From contig NZ_RBTP01000069.1 in NCBI RefSeq assembly GCF_003702045.1, positions 345,751 to 409,750 of the forward strand: 64,000 bases of DNA, in the 5' to 3' direction. Within the stretch, counting starts at the first letter, position 1; each line of letters begins with the position of its first letter. Source of the DNA: Pseudomonas viridiflava (GTDB lineage Bacteria; Pseudomonadota; Gammaproteobacteria; Pseudomonadales; Pseudomonadaceae). The translations under genes were made by a program, and so were the position numbers. The notes beneath the pieces were generated by a model. The model was not told the DNA's origin and did no database searches. It saw nothing but the letters and a program-made list of their open reading frames with translations. This document shows positions 63,391 through 64,000 of the stretch, one piece after another.

Positions 63391-63959
63391 CAGGCTTGTT
63401 CCTTTTTCTGAATCACGCTGGAGAAGGTCGGCAGGAAAACCTCGGCAACCAGTACGCTCAACGAACCCCGGTTGAAGCATGAGCGACGTGCCCATAGGCC
63501 TTCGGCTGAGTCGGCTGGAGGCAGCCAGCGCTGAGGGTAGCGACATACCTGAAGCGCGCCACGCTCGAACGCAGGGTCACTGAACAACAACTCGCCCAGT
63601 GAGCGTGAACCCAACGCGTCCATCTGCAGGCCGCCTGTCTCAAGCGCACTGCGGGCCGCCACGCTGCGGGCAAAGACCCAACGGCTGTCATTGCCCAGCA
63701 GGTAGACTTCACGAACCCAGCCTTCACTGGCCCGGGGCAGTGCCAACGCCGCGCATTCATCGTCGCGTAACGGCTGCCAGCCTTCGAACAGAGGAATGAC
63801 GCTGAATCCTCCGTCGGACAACAGGTCCAACCGACGGGTCAGGGAATCCTGATTGAACAGCCAGTCGAGAATCACCGGTTCGGGCGCATCGATCAACTGG
63901 CTGCGTTCAAGCCAGACTGGCGTCGTAAGGGCGGGGTTTTGCTGGGTCACGGTAAGCAC
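63390..63959 (-). CDS. ubiC: Chorismate lyase
   Basis: 189 residues. It splits chorismate into 4-hydroxybenzoate and pyruvate, the committed step to ubiquinone and the step before UbiA. UbiC pattern: LLDWLFNQDSLTRRLDLLS near the N-terminus, WVREVYLLGNDSRWVFARSV with the conserved Arg, and LGSRSLGELLF. Cytosolic. First gene of a ubiC-ubiA operon; the 41 bases before it to the window edge show no gene. Confidence 0.93.
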   Translation of the reverse strand: MLTVTQQNPALTTPVWLERSQLIDAPEPVILDWLFNQDSLTRRLDLLSDGGFSVIPLFEGWQPLRDDECAALALPRASEGWVREVYLLGNDSRWVFARSVAARSALETGGLQMDALGSRSLGELLFSDPAFERGALQVCRYPQRWLPPADSAEGLWARRSCFNRGSLSVLVAEVFLPTFSSVIQKKEQA

Positions 63960-64000
63960 GCGTCGGCCTTTATCGGGGGCGCGAGCTTATCATGATTGGT

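Noticed and set aside
62500..63546. UbiA start at 63546
   Set aside because: Would overlap ubiC by 157 bases; the ATG at 63390 gives the normal 296-residue length and a 4-base stop/start overlap.

Overview
The window is a 64 kb stretch of ordinary Pseudomonas chromosome. Gene content and order (pst-phoU next to an MFS gene and phoBR, ubiCA, pycR-pycA-pycB beside an RpiR regulator and uvrD, a COG0523 zinc island, aspA, purEK) match what I remember of Pseudomonas core synteny. The many extragenic palindromes of the 'GGGAGCGGACTTGTCCGCGAAGG' type and the 'CTCTGCGTGGGAA' type point to the P. syringae / P. fluorescens lineage, most like P. syringae; the species call is inference. No tRNA, rRNA, insertion sequence, prophage or CRISPR array is visible.

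Layout. 1-5.4 kb: end of a heavy-metal P-type ATPase, cyclopropane fatty acid synthase, cardiolipin synthase, a DUF3617 protein. 5.5-10.7 kb: a zinc-limitation island with an AmiC-type amidase, a small periplasmic protein, two COG0523 GTPases, DUF1826 and a Cys-rich secreted protein; two Zur-like boxes sit in its promoters. 10.8-16.3 kb: DUF3301, pdxY, a hotdog thioesterase, a Kef-type antiporter, a SMI1/KNR4 protein and a Tim44-like protein. 16.5-24.7 kb: uvrD, a HexR-like regulator, a small PA3496-like protein and the pycR / pycA-pycB pyruvate carboxylase locus. 24.9-30.7 kb: two GNATs and a PaiB protein divergent from a MocR regulator, then a YeeE/YedE transporter and a bestrophin. 31-36.4 kb: asparaginase, Na+/alanine symporter, aspartase and a LysR regulator, a coherent Asn/Asp/Ala catabolic group. 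36.4-43.5 kb: a secreted metzincin-like protein, purEK behind a leader terminator, small envelope proteins, a mutarotase, a thioesterase and an MFS carrier. 43.6-62 kb: the phosphate regulon (pstS, pstCAB-phoU, a CheY-like regulator, phoR, phoB) with phased Pho boxes at three promoters. 62-64 kb: a small secreted protein and ubiA-ubiC.

The stand-out gene is a 1736-residue protein at 52006-57216 that interrupts the otherwise conserved pst/phoBR neighbourhood. Its last ~65 residues carry a D-S-E ... C-x-x-C signature typical of the deaminase-fold toxin domains of bacterial polymorphic toxins, and a hydrophobic segment sits mid-protein. No immunity gene is adjacent on either side.

Other points of regulatory interest are a strong intrinsic terminator in the purE leader, a similar hairpin upstream of the antiporter gene, a HexR-type palindrome in front of the HexR paralogue, and an unusual number of perfect DnaA boxes, including a 12-bp-phased array inside the MocR gene.
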